Below, in pieces: positions 53,436 through 62,100 of a stretch of 64,000 bases of DNA (positions are counted from its first letter, which is position 1; each line of letters begins with the position of its first letter). The stretch is from Nonomuraea wenchangensis (GTDB lineage: Bacteria; Actinomycetota; Actinomycetes; Streptosporangiales; Streptosporangiaceae): NCBI RefSeq assembly GCF_900111685.1, contig NZ_FOHX01000002.1, positions 124,001 through 188,000 on the forward strand, written 5' to 3'. The notes below the pieces were generated by a model that was given only the letters and a program-made list of their open reading frames with translations, had not been told where the DNA came from and searched no databases. Position numbers and translations under genes: made by a program.

Positions 53436-55169
53436 TCAGCCCACGCGTGCCAGTTGCCATTGTTGATTGGTGCCGCTCCAGTCGTCGTACTGGACGATGT
53501 TGGCGCCGTCGGCGGTGGAGGCGCCCTGGACTTCGAGTGCTTTGCCGCTGTGGCGGGAGATGAGCCTGATGTAGCCGTCGGGGCTGTCGGCGAGTCGCCA
53601 TTGCTGGTTGGCGCCGTTGGTGTCGCTCCATTGGACGATGGCGCCGCCGTTGGCGGTGGACCAGTTGGAGACGTCGAGGACCTTGCCGGAGTGGCGGGAC
53701 TTGAGCCGGTAGTAGCCGCCGCCTGAGTCGACGAACTGCCACTGCTGCTGGTTCTGGTTGTTGCGGGTCCATTGGGTGATGCGTCCGCCGTCGGCGGTGG
53801 ACTGGTTGTAGACGTCCAGGGCCTTGCCGCTGTTGCGGTTGACCAGGACGTACCAGGCGCTGGTGTCGACCACGCCCCCAGGGGTCTGGGTCACGCCGGT
53901 CACGAAGGTCGTCACGCTGCGGGCGGGCAGCGTGGCGGTGAAGGAGCCGTTCGACACGCCGGCCGCGCCCTGGGGCGCGACGTTCCTGCTCGCGTCGGTC
54001 ACCCAGGACGACACGCTGGACGCGGTGCCGCCGGCCAGGGTGAACTGCTGGCTCACGGCGGAGGTCGCCTTGTTGATGACGACGACGGCGACCGTGCCGT
54101 CACCGCCCTGGTAGGCCGAGACGTAGACGTTCGACACCGGGTTCGCCGTCGCCCCGATCCGCACGTATCCCGGGCGGACGAACCTGGCGAAGTGCGCCAT
54201 GTTGGCGCCGCGCTTGCTGAGCTGCCCGTCCTCCCGCATGGGGCCGTAGCTGCGCCGGATGTACCACCAGATGTAGGCCTGGAACTCGGCGTCCACCATG
54301 GCGTGGTGGATGTGCTCCCCCACGTCCAGCGCCTGGGGCCAGAGGTCCGCCGAGTCGCTGCTGTTGGGGTAGTAGACCTCGGTCATCCAGAGTTCCTTGC
54401 CCGCGCCCTTCTGCTGGAAGAGCGGGTAGGGGAAGTTCGCGTACGGCGTGCCGTAGAGGTGGGCTCCGATGATGTCCACGTTGGCGAGCGCCGTTGCGTC
54501 GTTGAGTATCGGGTCCGACATGTTCTTCAGGTACTGGAAGGACTCGGGCGCGATGACCCTGGTGCTGATCGAGCCGGCGTTCTCGCGCAGGAAGCGCACC
54601 ATCTCGGTGGGGGTCCACCAGGTCCAGTCCTGCGCGTAGTCGGGCTCGTTCTGCACGGATATGCCGTATAAGTTCACCCCGTTGTTCCGCATGTACGTGG
54701 TGAAGTCGTTCAGGTGCTGGGCGTAGGCGCCGTACGAGCCGTACTTGAGGCGTCTGGCGTTGGTCTGGCTGCCGCGTACGAAGGTCTCGACCATGCCGGC
54801 CGGCGGGTTCCACGGCGAGGCGATCACGGTCGCCCCGAGCTCGACCGCGCGCCTCGCCGTCGCCAGGTCGCGGCTCCAGTCGGCCTGGTTCTCGGGGACG
54901 GGGATCCTCAGCACCGAGAACCCCAGCCGCCCTTCGCCGGCGCCGAACGCCGTGTCCCGCTGAGCCGCCGTCAGGTCGCCGATCCAGGCCGCGTGGGCCA
55001 TGCCGCCGAAGCCCCGGATCGTCTGCCGGCGCGCCGACGGGTCGATGACCACCGGCGCGGCGGCCGACGCGGGCCGCGCCGTGGCCGCGAGGACCGGCAG
55101 TGCTCCCATGGTCGTCAGGACGGCTCTCCGGCTCAGCGATCGGCGGTCTCCGCGCGCAGGCTCTGTCAT
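53436..55169 (-). CDS. GH30 xylanase-type glycosidase with C-terminal ricin-type lectin module
   Basis: 577 residues. Twin-arginine-like signal RRSLSRRAVLTTMG then cleavage after ASAAA. GH30 barrel with flanking beta domain (about 45-430): TIRGFGGMAHAAW, acid/base Glu in ISVQNEPDYAQ, nucleophile Glu in LWMTEVYYPNSS. The arrangement suits subfamily 8 glucuronoxylanases, though the Arg recognising glucuronate was not verified. The final about 140 residues repeat the GH62/GH43 lectin module. ATG 55169 has AGGAGGAG six bases before it; upstream in-frame starts lack this. Confidence 0.9.
   Translation of the reverse strand: MTEPARGDRRSLSRRAVLTTMGALPVLAATARPASAAAPVVIDPSARRQTIRGFGGMAHAAWIGDLTAAQRDTAFGAGEGRLGFSVLRIPVPENQADWSRDLATARRAVELGATVIASPWNPPAGMVETFVRGSQTNARRLKYGSYGAYAQHLNDFTTYMRNNGVNLYGISVQNEPDYAQDWTWWTPTEMVRFLRENAGSISTRVIAPESFQYLKNMSDPILNDATALANVDIIGAHLYGTPYANFPYPLFQQKGAGKELWMTEVYYPNSSDSADLWPQALDVGEHIHHAMVDAEFQAYIWWYIRRSYGPMREDGQLSKRGANMAHFARFVRPGYVRIGATANPVSNVYVSAYQGGDGTVAVVVINKATSAVSQQFTLAGGTASSVSSWVTDASRNVAPQGAAGVSNGSFTATLPARSVTTFVTGVTQTPGGVVDTSAWYVLVNRNSGKALDVYNQSTADGGRITQWTRNNQNQQQWQFVDSGGGYYRLKSRHSGKVLDVSNWSTANGGAIVQWSDTNGANQQWRLADSPDGYIRLISRHSGKALEVQGASTADGANIVQYDDWSGTNQQWQLARVG
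53442..53868 (-). repeat. Dispersed repeat copy C: lectin module only
   Basis: Encodes the C-terminal trefoil of GH30, in inverted orientation, nearly identical in DNA to the N-terminal modules at about 1243-1668 and 55566-55985. Here the module has been placed at the opposite end of the enzyme. Confidence 0.85.
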
Positions 55170-55242
55170 GGCTCCTCCTGGTGGCTTCAGTCCCGCAGGA
55201 ACGTAAAGCCCTGACTCCGGCCCGTCAACCATTCGGCGGAGA

Positions 55243-55307
55243 AACTTAACGAGCGCGGATGCCGCAACTTAACGAGTGCCACCCGGCGAATTCCATGAAA
55301 CTTTCAT
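55243..55307. promoter_or_regulatory. Direct repeats AACTTAACGAG and ATGAAACTTTCAT palindrome between GH30 and GH43
   Basis: AACTTAACGAG occurs at 55243-55253 and 55266-55276, 23 bases apart (a shorter AACTTAAC is at 918-925 before GH62). ATGAAACTTTCAT (55295-55307) is the third GAAACTTTC copy. As GH30 and GH43 are divergent, one regulator here could serve both. Confidence 0.5.
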
Positions 55308-55395
55308 AAGGACGAGCACCCCTCGCCGGAGGCGAAACTCCAGGAGGGAAGGCGGGGTGACGGTAAAACCCCCGCTCGGCGGGAGACGCCGCTCG

Positions 55396-55424
55396 TTGAC
55401 GGCGGGCCGCCCGTCGGATGTACT
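55396..55424 (+). promoter_or_regulatory. Putative GH43 promoter (TTGACG-N17-TGTACT)
   Basis: Same boxes and spacing as the GH62 promoter at 1067-1095, ending 20 bases before the operator. Confidence 0.4.
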
Positions 55425-55444
55425 CCGCGACGAAGCCCCGTTCA

Positions 55445-55458
55445 TGTTAGCGCTAACA
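55445..55458. promoter_or_regulatory. LacI-family-type operator TGTTAGCGCTAACA
   Basis: Perfect 14-bp palindrome, 11 bases before the GH43 start codon; third member of the operator set. Confidence 0.75.
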
Positions 55459-55469
55459 CGGAGCGCCCG

Positions 55470-57509
55470 ATGAAGCACAGACCTCTGTCCGTCCTGGCGA
55501 CAGTGGCCGCCTTACTGGCGAGCCTGCTCATCGCCCCGCTGACCCAGCCCGCCAACGCCGCCACCGTGGACACCAACGCCTGGTACGTCCTGGTCAACCG
55601 CAACAGCGGCAAGGCCCTGGACGTCTACAACCTGTCCACCGCGGACGGCGGACGCATCACCCAGTGGACCCGCAACAACCAGAACCAGCAGCAGTGGCAG
55701 TTCGTCGACTCCGGCGGCGGCTACTACCGCGTCAAGTCCCGCCACTCCGGCAAGGTCCTCGACGTCTCCAACTGGTCCACCGCCAACGGCGGCGCCATCG
55801 TCCAATGGAGCGACACCAACGGCGCCAACCAGCAATGGCGGCTCGCCGACAGCCCCGACGGCTACATCAGGCTGATCTCCCGCCACAGCGGCAAAGCCCT
55901 CGAAGTGCAGGGCGCCTCCACCGCCGACGGCGCCAACATCGTCCAGTACGACGACTGGGGCGGCACCAACCAGCAATGGCAGCTCGTCCCGGTCAGCGGC
56001 AACGGCAACGGCAACGGCAGCTACACCAACCCGGTCGTCTGGCAGGACTTCGCCGACGGCGACATCATCCGGGTCGGCGACGCCTACTACTACTCGGCCT
56101 CGACGATGCACTATTCGCCGGGCGCGCCGATCCTGCGCTCCTACAACCTGGTCGACTGGGAGTACGCGGGCCACTCGGTCCCGCGGCTCGACTTCGGCTC
56201 CAGCGCCTACGACCTCAACGGCGGCCGGGCGTACGTGAAGGGCATCTGGGCCTCCACCCTGAACTACCGGCCCAGCAACAGCACCTACTACTGGATCGGC
56301 TGCATCGAGTTCAACCGCACCTACGTCTACACCGCCTCCGCCGTGGACGGCACGTGGACCAAACGCTCGCAGATCAACAACTGCTACTACGACGCCGGCC
56401 TGCTGGTCGACACCGACGACACCATGTACGTCGCCTACGGCAACGGCACCATCAGCGTCGCCCAGCTCTCGGCCGACGGGCTCAGCCAGGTCCGCTCCCA
56501 GCAGGTGTTCCAGACCCCGAGCAACGTCGGCACCCTGGAGGGCTCCCGCTTCTACAAGCGGAACGGCTACTACTACATCTGGCTGACCCGCCCCGCCAAC
56601 GGCCAGTACGTCCTCCGCTCCACCTCGCCGTGGGGCCCGTACGAGATGCGCCAGGTCCTGTTGGACATGCCCGGCCCCATCTCCGGCGGCGGCGTCCCCC
56701 ACCAGGGCGGCCTCGTCCAGACGCAGAACGGCGACTGGTACTACATGGCGTTCGTCGACGCCTACCCCGGCGGCCGGATGCCGGCGCTCGCGCCGATCAC
56801 CTGGTCCGGCGACTGGCCGACCGTGCAGACTGTCAACGGCGGCTGGGGATCCACCTACCCGAAGCCGAACATCCAGACCAGCCGCACCGTCTCGTCCATG
56901 ATCGGGCCCGACACCTTCACCTCGGGCACCCTCGGCCACCGCTGGGAGTGGAACCACAACCCCGACACCACCCGCTTCTCCACGGGCAACGGCCTGCGCC
57001 TGCAGACCGCGACCGTCACGGGCGACCTCTACAACGCCAGGAACACGCTGACCCACCGCATCCAGGGCCCCTCGTCCACGGCGACGATCGAGCTCGACTA
57101 CTCGCAGATGAGCAACGGCGACCGCGCCGGGCTGGCCATGCTGCGCGACCAGTCGGCCTGGATCGGGGTCAAACGCGACAACGGCGTCAACCGGGTCGTG
57201 ATGACCAACGGGCTGACCATGAACGGTTCGTGGCAGACCACCGGCACCGGCACGGAGGCGGCGAGCGCGGCCGTCTCGGGCGGCCGGATCTGGTTGCGCG
57301 CCACCGCCGACATCCGGCCGGGGTCCGGCAGGCAGGCCCGCTTCTCCTACAGCACCGACGGCAGCACGTTCACGAGCCTCGGGCCGGCCTTCACGTTGAA
57401 CAACGCCTGGCAGTTCTTCATGGGCTACCGCTTCGGCATCTTCAACTACGCCACCCAGGCGCTCGGCGGCGCGGTGACCGTACGCCGCTTCGATCTCACC
57501 ACTCCCTGA
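55470..57509 (+). CDS. GH43 beta-xylosidase/arabinofuranosidase with N-terminal ricin-type lectin module
   Basis: 679 residues. Signal peptide ending PANAA, trefoil module (about 33-172), short Gly/Asn linker, GH43 propeller (about 182-480; NPVVWQDFADGDIIRVGDAYY in pieces, with catalytic Asp in FADGDIIRV; acid Glu in GTLEGSRFYKRNG), and a C-terminal concanavalin-like sandwich (about 490-679; LGHRWEWNHNPDTTRFS). The domain order after the module matches GH43 beta-xylosidases of the GH43_C2 type. Likely trims xylooligosaccharides or arabinose side chains outside the cell. Shares regulator sites and 5' sequence with GH62. Confidence 0.92.
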   Translation: MKHRPLSVLATVAALLASLLIAPLTQPANAATVDTNAWYVLVNRNSGKALDVYNLSTADGGRITQWTRNNQNQQQWQFVDSGGGYYRVKSRHSGKVLDVSNWSTANGGAIVQWSDTNGANQQWRLADSPDGYIRLISRHSGKALEVQGASTADGANIVQYDDWGGTNQQWQLVPVSGNGNGNGSYTNPVVWQDFADGDIIRVGDAYYYSASTMHYSPGAPILRSYNLVDWEYAGHSVPRLDFGSSAYDLNGGRAYVKGIWASTLNYRPSNSTYYWIGCIEFNRTYVYTASAVDGTWTKRSQINNCYYDAGLLVDTDDTMYVAYGNGTISVAQLSADGLSQVRSQQVFQTPSNVGTLEGSRFYKRNGYYYIWLTRPANGQYVLRSTSPWGPYEMRQVLLDMPGPISGGGVPHQGGLVQTQNGDWYYMAFVDAYPGGRMPALAPITWSGDWPTVQTVNGGWGSTYPKPNIQTSRTVSSMIGPDTFTSGTLGHRWEWNHNPDTTRFSTGNGLRLQTATVTGDLYNARNTLTHRIQGPSSTATIELDYSQMSNGDRAGLAMLRDQSAWIGVKRDNGVNRVVMTNGLTMNGSWQTTGTGTEAASAAVSGGRIWLRATADIRPGSGRQARFSYSTDGSTFTSLGPAFTLNNAWQFFMGYRFGIFNYATQALGGAVTVRRFDLTTP

Positions 57510-57530
57510 CGCGGGCATAGGCTCTCCTTC

Positions 57531-58466
57531 GTGATCGCCGTCCGCCCCTTCCGGTCCGGCGACGAGATCCCTCTCGTCGCCGCCTGGAACCGCAGCATGC
57601 CCGCCGACCCGACGACGTCCCGCTGGTTCGGTGAGCGTGTGCTGCTCGACCCCAACTTCGACCCCGAGGGCCTGCGCGTGGCGGTGGACGGCGACGACGT
57701 GGTGGGCTGCGCGTACGCCGTCCGCCGCCTGATCCCGCCGGCGCCCGGCACCGGACTGGAGCCGGACGCCGGCTGGATCCCGTTTTTCTTCGTCGTCCCT
57801 GAGCACCGCGGCGGCGGCCTGGGGCGGCGGCTGGTGGGCGAGGCGGTGGCGTTCCTGGAGGGCCTCGGCCGCACGAAGGTCGACTTCTCGTCGTACACCC
57901 CCAACTACGTGCTGCCGGGCGTGGACGCCGAGCTCTATCCCGGCGCACACCGGCTGCTGGGCGAGCTCGGCTTCCGTACGCTCCACTCTCCGGTCGCCAT
58001 GGACCGCACCCTCGTCGGCTACCAGGCCCCGCCCGAGGTGCACGGGCTGCTGCGCGAGCGGGAGCGCGAGGGATACGTCTTCCGCAGCCCCACCATGGGC
58101 GAGCTGCCCGAGCTGATCCGTTTCGCGGCGGATGCCTTCAATCCCGACTGGGGCGAGGCCATCCGGCAGCATCGCGACCCCGAACGGGTCGTCATCGCGA
58201 AAAAAGACCACATAGAGGGCTTCGCCCTGTACGCGGCCTACCGCGGCACCCCCGAGCGCTTCGGCCCCTTCGGTGTCGCCCCCACCCGGCGCGGCACCGG
58301 CCTCGGCAAGATCCTCCTCCACCTCACCATGACCAGGATGCGCGCCGAAGGGCTGCACTCGTCGTGGTTCCTGTGGACCGGCGAGGACAGCCCGGCCGGC
58401 CACCTCTACACCAAGGCGGGCTACGAGGTCACCCGGCAGTTCCACGTGATGAGACGATCCGCGTGA
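57531..58466 (+). CDS. Double-GNAT acetyltransferase
   Basis: 311 residues with two GNAT folds in tandem. Acetyl-CoA loops: VVPEHRGGGLGRRLVGEAVAF (half 1, in two parts) and VAPTRRGTGLGKILL (half 2). Half 1 begins IAVRPFRSGDEIPLV; half 2 about residue 175. Tandem GNAT proteins often acetylate aminoglycoside-like or peptide amines, but no substrate motif is visible. Start GTG 57531, 21 bases after GH43; not evidently part of the xylan regulon. Confidence 0.88.
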   Translation: MIAVRPFRSGDEIPLVAAWNRSMPADPTTSRWFGERVLLDPNFDPEGLRVAVDGDDVVGCAYAVRRLIPPAPGTGLEPDAGWIPFFFVVPEHRGGGLGRRLVGEAVAFLEGLGRTKVDFSSYTPNYVLPGVDAELYPGAHRLLGELGFRTLHSPVAMDRTLVGYQAPPEVHGLLREREREGYVFRSPTMGELPELIRFAADAFNPDWGEAIRQHRDPERVVIAKKDHIEGFALYAAYRGTPERFGPFGVAPTRRGTGLGKILLHLTMTRMRAEGLHSSWFLWTGEDSPAGHLYTKAGYEVTRQFHVMRRSA

Positions 58467-58655
58467 CCCCCGTGCCCGTCGGCGAACAATTAGGGCATTC
58501 GCCGCATCCAACGTGACATGATCACGCTCCTGGTGGCGGATCAGCGACAAGACGACCGCTCCCCTGACGCTCAACCCCTGCGGGCGTGAACACGTCTCAC
58601 CGGCGAACCGCTCGGCCGTGCGCACCGTCGTCCACGGCACCAGCGCCTTAGCACT

Positions 58656-58885
58656 CCAGCGAGCAGCTCGTCATCAACCGGAGCGCCGGCGCCGCCCGGA
58701 CCGCCCTGCGCACCCTCCTCGCCGACGCCCGCCGGCGCCGGACCCCGCCGCACGGAAAGCCGTACAGCTGGGCCGGCGACCAGGACACCTTCGGCCACTC
58801 CCGCGCCCACGCCGTCAGGACGCTGCGCAAGACCGCCGCCCGCATGGCGGCCAAGGTGTGCGTGCTGCCCTCGGTCTGCGCCTGA
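58656..58885 (+). pseudogene. Possible gene remnant in a gene-poor gap
   Basis: The region 58467-59137 (670 bases) has no convincing gene. One frame from just after a TAG reads HSSEQLVINRSAGAAR, then YSWAGDQDTFGHSRAH, AVRTLRKTAARMAAK and a TGA at 58883-58885. It looks protein-like (amphipathic, non-repetitive) but lacks a start codon, so it may be a decayed fragment. No family recognised; chance is possible. Confidence 0.3.
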
Positions 58886-59137
58886 GCCCGCTCAGGCCCG
58901 GTTGCCGCAGCCTTTTTCAAGCAAGATCAAGCAGGTTCCAAGTCAGCGGCAAGCCACTCCATTGATGCTGTTCTGCGGAGGATAATGATCTTTTGCGGAT
59001 AGAGCAGACGACCCCAAGGAACAGACACGCGCCGCGGACGCATGCGCCGACCACGCGACGGTGAGCCGCCCGCGCGACCTGGCGTGCCCAGCGACGACCT
59101 CGCCCGGGCACGTTCGACCTTGCTGGAAAGAGGACAC

Positions 59138-62100
59138 ATGAACACGGATGTGACGGGCGCGAACCGTCCTCTCACAGACCCGCCCGGCCGCCTCCACGAA
59201 GCCCTGGAGGCGCAGTGCCGGCGTACGCCCGATCGCGTCGCCGTCGTCGCGGGCACGAGCCGGCTGACCTACGCCGAGCTCCACCGCATGGCCAACGGGG
59301 TCGCCCACGCCCTGGCCGCGCGGGGTGTCGGACGCGGCGACCTGGCTGGGATCTGCCTGAGCCGCGACGAGTGGCTGGTGCCCGCGCTGATCGGGGTGCT
59401 GAAGGCGGGGGCGGCCTACGTGCCGCTGGACCCGGCCTACCCGGCCGAGCGGTTACGTTTCATGGCCGAGGACTCCGGCGTCAGCGTGGTGGTCACCTCG
59501 GCGGCCCAGCGGGACACCGCGTCGCTGACCGGCGCCGTCACCGTGCTCGTGGACGACGTGACGCCCGCCGCGCGCGGGCCCGAGGCGCCGGGCGAGCCGG
59601 GCGACGCCGCGTACGTCATCTACACCTCCGGCTCCACCGGCCGCCCCAAGGGCGTGGTCGTGGAGCACCGCAACACCCTCAACTTCGTGCGCTGGGAGGC
59701 GTCCGCCTACACCGCCGAGGAGCTGAGCGGCATGCTGGCCGGCTCCTCCATCTGCTTCGACGCCTCCATCACGCAGATCTTCACGCCGCTGTGCGCGGGC
59801 GGAACCGTGATCATGGCGGACAGCGTGCTGGCCCTGCCGACGCTGCCGGCCCGCGACGAGGTGCGCACCGTCTTCGGTGTCCCGTCCGCCCTGTCGGTGC
59901 TGCTGCGCGAGCCGCTGCCGGACGGCGTGCGCATGGTGCTGTCCGGCGGCGAGCGGCTGACCGCCGCCCTCGTCGCGCGCATGTACGCGAACCCCGGCGT
60001 GCGCCGCGTGCTCAACATGTACGGCCCCACCGAGTGCACCACCGGCTGCACCGTCTTCGAGGTGAGCCGCGACCACCAGGGCGACCCGCCGCTGGGCGGG
60101 CCGATGGCGGGCGCGCTGCTCAGCGTGCGCGACGCCGCCGGCCGGCCGGTCGCCGACGGGGAAGTGGGCGAGTTGTGGATCGGCGGGCCCGGCGTGACCC
60201 GTGGATACCTGGGCCACGAGTCGCAGGCGTTCCGCACCGAGCCGGACGGCACCCGCGTCTACCGCAGCGGTGACCTGGTCCGGTGGGTGGACGGCCTGCT
60301 GCGGTACGTGGGCCGCGCCGACGACCAGGTCAAGATCCGCGGATACCGGGTGGAGCTGGGCGAGGTCGAGTCGGCGTTGGACCGCCATCCCGCGGTGCGC
60401 CGCTCCGTCGTGCTGGCGCACACCGACGACGACGGCATCGCCTACCTCGCCGCGCACGTGGCGGCCTCCGGCGTGACCGAACCGGAGCTGCGCGACTGGC
60501 TACGCGAGCGCCTGCCCGACCATCTGGTCCCGGCCAGGATCGGCGTAACCGGCGACCTGCCGATCGCCCCCACCGGCAAGGTGGACCGCGACGCCCTGCC
60601 CAAGCTGGGCGCCGCCCGCACGGGGAGCGAGGCGCCGGTCGCGCCGCGGACCGACGACGAGCGCGAGGTGGCCGAGGTGATCGCGGACGTGCTGGGCCTG
60701 CCGGAGGTGGGCGTGCACGACCGGTTCGCCGACCTGGGCGGGCACTCGCTGGCCGCCGCCCGGGTGGTGACCGAGCTGTCACGGCGGCTCGGGCACACCG
60801 TGCCGCTGGCGGCGTTCCTGACCGAGCCGACCGCGGCCGGGCTGGCGGCGCGCCTGCGTGAGCCGGGATCGGCGCCGGTGCGGCGGACCGGCGCGACCCG
60901 GCACCCGCTCACCGCCACGCAGCGCGAGCTCTGGACGTTGCGCCAGCTCCACCCGCACACCCCGGTCACCACCGTGTCCGTCCGGCTGCGCGTGCGCGGC
61001 CTCAGCGGGAGCGCGCCGCTGCGCGCGGCGCTGGACGCGGTCCTGCGCCGGCACGAGGCCCTGCGCAGCACCGTCTCCGTCGGCGAGGACGGCGTCCCGT
61101 ACGCGGTCGTGCACCCGCCCGTCGCCGTCCCCCTGATCGAGCACTCGGCGGGCGCGGACCCGGTGAAGGTGGCCCGGGCCGCGGCGGAGCACGTGTTCGA
61201 CGTGACGGACGAGGTGCCGCTGCTCCGCGCGAGCCTTTGCCCCGCCGGGGACGACGTGGCCGAGCTGGTGCTCGTGACGGACCACCTCGCCTTCGACGGC
61301 GGTTCCGTCGGCGTGCTCATGGACGAGCTGGCCGCCGAGCTGGCGGGTGAGCCCGTTCCCGAGCCGGCGGTGCAGCTCGGCGACGTGGCGGTGCGCGAGC
61401 AGGAGGACCGGCCCGGCCTCGCGCGGCTGCGGGAGTTCTGGCGCGGCGAGCTGGCGGGGGCGCCGGTGGCGGGGCCGCCGCCCGCCGACCTGACGACGGG
61501 CCGGGCGATCAGGCCGCTGCCCGGGGAGTTCACGGACGGCGTGGCCGCGCTGGCCCGTGCGTGCGGCACGACCCCGTACGCGGTCTACCTGGCCGCGCTC
61601 GCCCTGGCCGCCGGTGAGCCGGACACGCTGGTCGGCATGGTCGCGGCGCGGCGCGCCGAGCCGGAGCTGGCCCGGGTCGTCGGACCGCTGATCGACACGC
61701 TGCCGGTGCGGTTGCGGCCGGATGCCGCGCCGACCTTCCGCGAGCTGGTCAGGCAGGCCGGGCAGGCCGCCACGCGGGCGCTGGTCCATCAGGAGGTCCC
61801 GCCCGCCGACCTGCCCCGCGCCCCGGTGCTGCTGGCCATGCAGCACGCGGAAGTGCCGGTGCGGGCCGGCTGCCTCGAACTGCTGACCGAGGTCGGCTCG
61901 GGCGCGGCGGTGCACGAGTTCAGCGTGCTCGTCAACCGTACGGCCGCCGGCGCCGAGCTGCACCTGGAGTACGCGGTGGCGCTGCTCGGCAGAGAGGCGG
62001 CCGAGGCTTATCTGGACCGGCTGCTGTGGCTGCTGCGGCGCGCGGTGGCCGAGCCTGACCTGGTGATCTCGGCGTTCGAGCCGGTCACCCCGGACGAACG

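Larger units (their letters stand above)
55295..55985 (+). repeat. Dispersed repeat copy B: promoter + signal peptide + lectin module
   Basis: Counterpart of 959-1668. Differences are scattered, including a few in the non-coding part (the operator is flanked by C...C instead of T...A), while both the module and the upstream boxes remain intact. Confidence 0.85.

Noticed and set aside
55512..58640. A 1042-codon minus-strand open frame spanning GH43 and the GNAT gene
   Set aside because: Mirror of two well-supported plus-strand genes; low-complexity Val/Gly/Asp sequence with no domain.
58618..58965. A 115-codon plus-strand frame in the gap before the NRPS
   Set aside because: Arg/Pro-rich frame-shift of the possible remnant; no ribosome-binding site or motif.
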